Origin: JBBSTY01 sp038235385
Lineage (GTDB): Bacteria; Actinomycetota; Acidimicrobiia; Acidimicrobiales; Acidimicrobilacustridaceae
DNA length: 64,000 nucleotides
Direction: 5' to 3'
Assembly: GCA_038235385.1 (NCBI GenBank)
Contig: JBBSTY010000003.1
Span: 1 to 64,000 of the forward strand
The notes under the pieces were generated by a model. The model saw only the letters and a program-made list of their open reading frames with translations, had not been told where the DNA came from and ran no database searches. This document shows positions 62,689 to 64,000 of this stretch, one piece after another. Each line of letters opens with the position of its first letter. Position 1 is the stretch's first letter. Made by a program: the position numbers and the translations under genes.

Positions 62689-63547
62689 GCGCCTTGCTCA
62701 GCCCGGCGGCCGAACAGATCAGATCGTTGCCGTCCTGGGTCGTGGGGACCGCCGAGTCGACCACGCAGATGAGTCCCTTCTCGGCGTTGAGCGCGGCCAT
62801 CCGGCGCAGCACCAGATCGCCGCGCTGGCGGCTCCGGCGGAGGTTGCGATCGTTCAGCACCTTCTCGGGGGTGGTGCCCTTGGCCAACGTGGCCCCGACG
62901 ATCACGCGGATGCGTCCGTCCGGAGTCGCCCAGACCGTGCCGCCCGCGGTCGGCGCATCGAGCTTCTGGGCCCCCATGCGACGGAGGAGCGCCACCGCGG
63001 CAGCCGGCGGGGCGTCGGGCGGCGTCATCTGCTGCGACGAGATCTCGGCGAACATGGCGCCGATCCCACAGCCGATCAGGGCGACGAACGCCCAGTGGAT
63101 GTCGAGCACGCCGCCGATCCCGATCGCCGTGACGGCGACACCGATCACCGCCAGGGCGATGGCGACGTAGCGGCCCTTGTCGGCGAACCAGGTCCGCCCC
63201 GTGCTGACGGCCATGCCGGTGGCGGTGCCGGCCGCCAGGCCGAGGAGACCGATCCACGTGCCGCTGATGCCGAAGAACACCATGCACGCGATCACGCTCA
63301 ACCCGAGCACCACCGCGATCGCGATGAGGATCCACTTCATCCGACCCTGTTGCGGATCGGCCGTGGGCACGTCGTGGCCGGCCCGCCGCATCTGGCGGTT
63401 CGGACCCTCGTTCATGGGCAGGTCCGGCGCCGCGCCGGTCTTGGACCCCGGAGCCACCGCTCCCGGCGCGGACCGCGGCTTCTTCGCCGCCGGCTTGGTG
63501 CCCTTGGGGGTCACCCGTCCGCCCTGCTTGCGTGCGTTGCTCGCCAC
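62678..63547 (-). CDS. Unrecognised membrane protein with cytosolic C-terminal domain
   Basis: A 289-residue protein with no family I recognise. The N-terminal ~65 residues are Lys/Pro/Ala-rich (KQGGRVTPKGTKPAAKKPRS) with PMNEGPNRQMRRAGHD, suggesting disorder. Four helices follow (KWILIAIAVVLGLSVIACMVF, TWIGLLGLAAGTATGMAV, YVAIALAVIGVAVTAIGIGG, HWAFVALIGCGIGAMFAEI). The C-terminal ~110 residues are soluble: VIVGATLAKGTTPEKVLND and ALNAEKGLICVVDS look like a small alpha/beta domain. It is convergent with the last GT4 and shares 11 bp with it. Confidence 0.65.
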   Translation of the reverse strand: MASNARKQGGRVTPKGTKPAAKKPRSAPGAVAPGSKTGAAPDLPMNEGPNRQMRRAGHDVPTADPQQGRMKWILIAIAVVLGLSVIACMVFFGISGTWIGLLGLAAGTATGMAVSTGRTWFADKGRYVAIALAVIGVAVTAIGIGGVLDIHWAFVALIGCGIGAMFAEISSQQMTPPDAPPAAAVALLRRMGAQKLDAPTAGGTVWATPDGRIRVIVGATLAKGTTPEKVLNDRNLRRSRQRGDLVLRRMAALNAEKGLICVVDSAVPTTQDGNDLICSAAGLSKALSR

Positions 63548-63815
63548 CTGCTTCTCCTCGTCGACCTCGATGGCCCCGGCTGCGGCCGGGCGCGGTCACC
63601 ATCTCCTCGATGTCGGCGGCGACCGGAGTCCAGCTTGGTCCACCACGACTCCCGGGACCGAATGCACGACCGTCCGGACCCCCCGCTGCACGCGAACGAC
63701 CGCCCCCGTGGGAGGGGCGGTCGTTCCCGGTCGGATCGACCGGCTGGTTCCCGCCAGAGGGGGAACGACGGGACCGGGGCAGCCGAGGTGGCCACCCGGT
63801 CGACGTTCGACGTGG
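63548..63815. other. Intergenic gap with a terminator-like hairpin
   Basis: About 270 bp between two minus-strand genes. Apart from the hairpin at 63694-63726 I see no gene or operator; it likely holds the promoter of the membrane-protein gene. Confidence 0.4.
63694..63726 (-). terminator. Perfect 13-bp stem hairpin downstream of the Pro-rich gene
   Basis: GAACGACCGCCCC and GGGGCGGTCGTTC pair completely around a 7-base loop. It lies 90 bp after the Pro-rich gene's stop on the minus strand and before the next gene's start. There is no T-run, as expected for high-GC actinobacteria. Confidence 0.6.
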
Positions 63816-64000
63816 TCAGCCGAGGCCCACCCGCACGCCGATCTCGATGACGATGTCCCCGTCGACGTCGATGTCGGGGTTCGGCAGGGGCGGGGTGGGA
63901 GGCGGAGAGGGAACGGGGACGCACGGGACCGGGATCCCGGGCACCGGCGGGAGTCCGGGCACGACGGCGCACCCGTCGGGCGGCACGCCGGGGATCACCG
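63816..64000 (-). CDS. Pro-rich protein, C-terminal end only
   Basis: The frame is open to the right edge and ends at 63816. The visible ~60 residues are Pro/Val/Gly-rich (GCAVVPGLPPVPGIPVPC) with two Cys, then PNPDIDVDGDIVIEIGVRVGLG. Such tails are common in secreted or wall-associated proteins. No domain can be assigned, and a start at the Met near 63998 is not assumed. Confidence 0.45.
   Translation of the reverse strand, partial: VIPGVPPDGCAVVPGLPPVPGIPVPCVPVPSPPPTPPLPNPDIDVDGDIVIEIGVRVGLG

Overview
The window is a high-GC chromosomal segment from an actinobacterium, most likely of the class Acidimicrobiia. That assignment is inferred from the base composition, an HspR/HAIR-controlled dnaK operon, an F420-type luciferase-like oxidoreductase, a 'VGSSAMPHK' type PurB and many genes that start 6-9 bases after a TANNNT -10 box with no Shine-Dalgarno (leaderless). 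No sequence search was possible.

Region 1 (1-21.9 kb) is conserved core. On the minus strand lie purB (cut by the left edge), purE, purD, purA, clpB, and the operon dnaK-grpE-dnaJ-hspR. HAIR-like inverted repeats sit at the dnaK and clpB promoters. The plus strand then carries gpmA, a cyclic-nucleotide-binding protein, a large membrane iron-sulfur oxidoreductase of the HdrD/GlpC type, and a receiver-domain protein. Dcd, a methyltransferase, a GT-C glycosyltransferase whose promoter abuts a 21-unit 7-bp tandem array, a luciferase-like oxidoreductase and an acetolactate decarboxylase-like protein follow.

Region 2 (22-34 kb) is a mobile, partly decayed zone. A tRNA-Gly(CCC) has a 93-bp copy of its 3' half and terminator 3.4 kb downstream. 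This defines a small island with two toxin-antitoxin-like pairs (DUF433/DUF5615 with a frameshift, RHH/Doc), a secreted trypsin-like protease and an integrase N-terminal fossil. Beyond it lie an ankyrin pseudogene and two further integrase fragments (middle and C-terminal parts, in opposite orientation). Between those fragments sits a sulfane-sulfur (persulfide) cluster: CstR-like repressor, rhodanese, TauE/SafE, a chimeric truncated MBL-fold protein, AhpD-like and DUF2892/DUF302-like proteins, with near-identical operators at the promoters.

Region 3 (34-48.7 kb) holds a secreted beta-propeller protein, a glutaredoxin-like protein, and a two-component system next to a redox cluster (His/Asp-rich exported protein, small membrane protein, ApbE, ferric-reductase-like membrane protein). 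It continues with an N-acyl-D-amino-acid deacylase, a 3-hydroxyisobutyrate-dehydrogenase-like enzyme, a methyltransferase, an SDR, a ClC channel and a cytochrome P450.

Region 4 (48.8-62.7 kb) is a surface-polysaccharide locus. It includes a GT-C enzyme, an Asp-box propeller protein, a GT2, two paralogous methyltransferases (one with a long coiled coil), an ABC-2 exporter whose ATPase has a Wzt-like C-terminal domain, three GT4 enzymes and a UbiA-family membrane enzyme. The layout resembles ABC-dependent O-polysaccharide export with methyl capping. The right edge carries an unrecognised membrane protein and the C-terminus of a Pro-rich protein.
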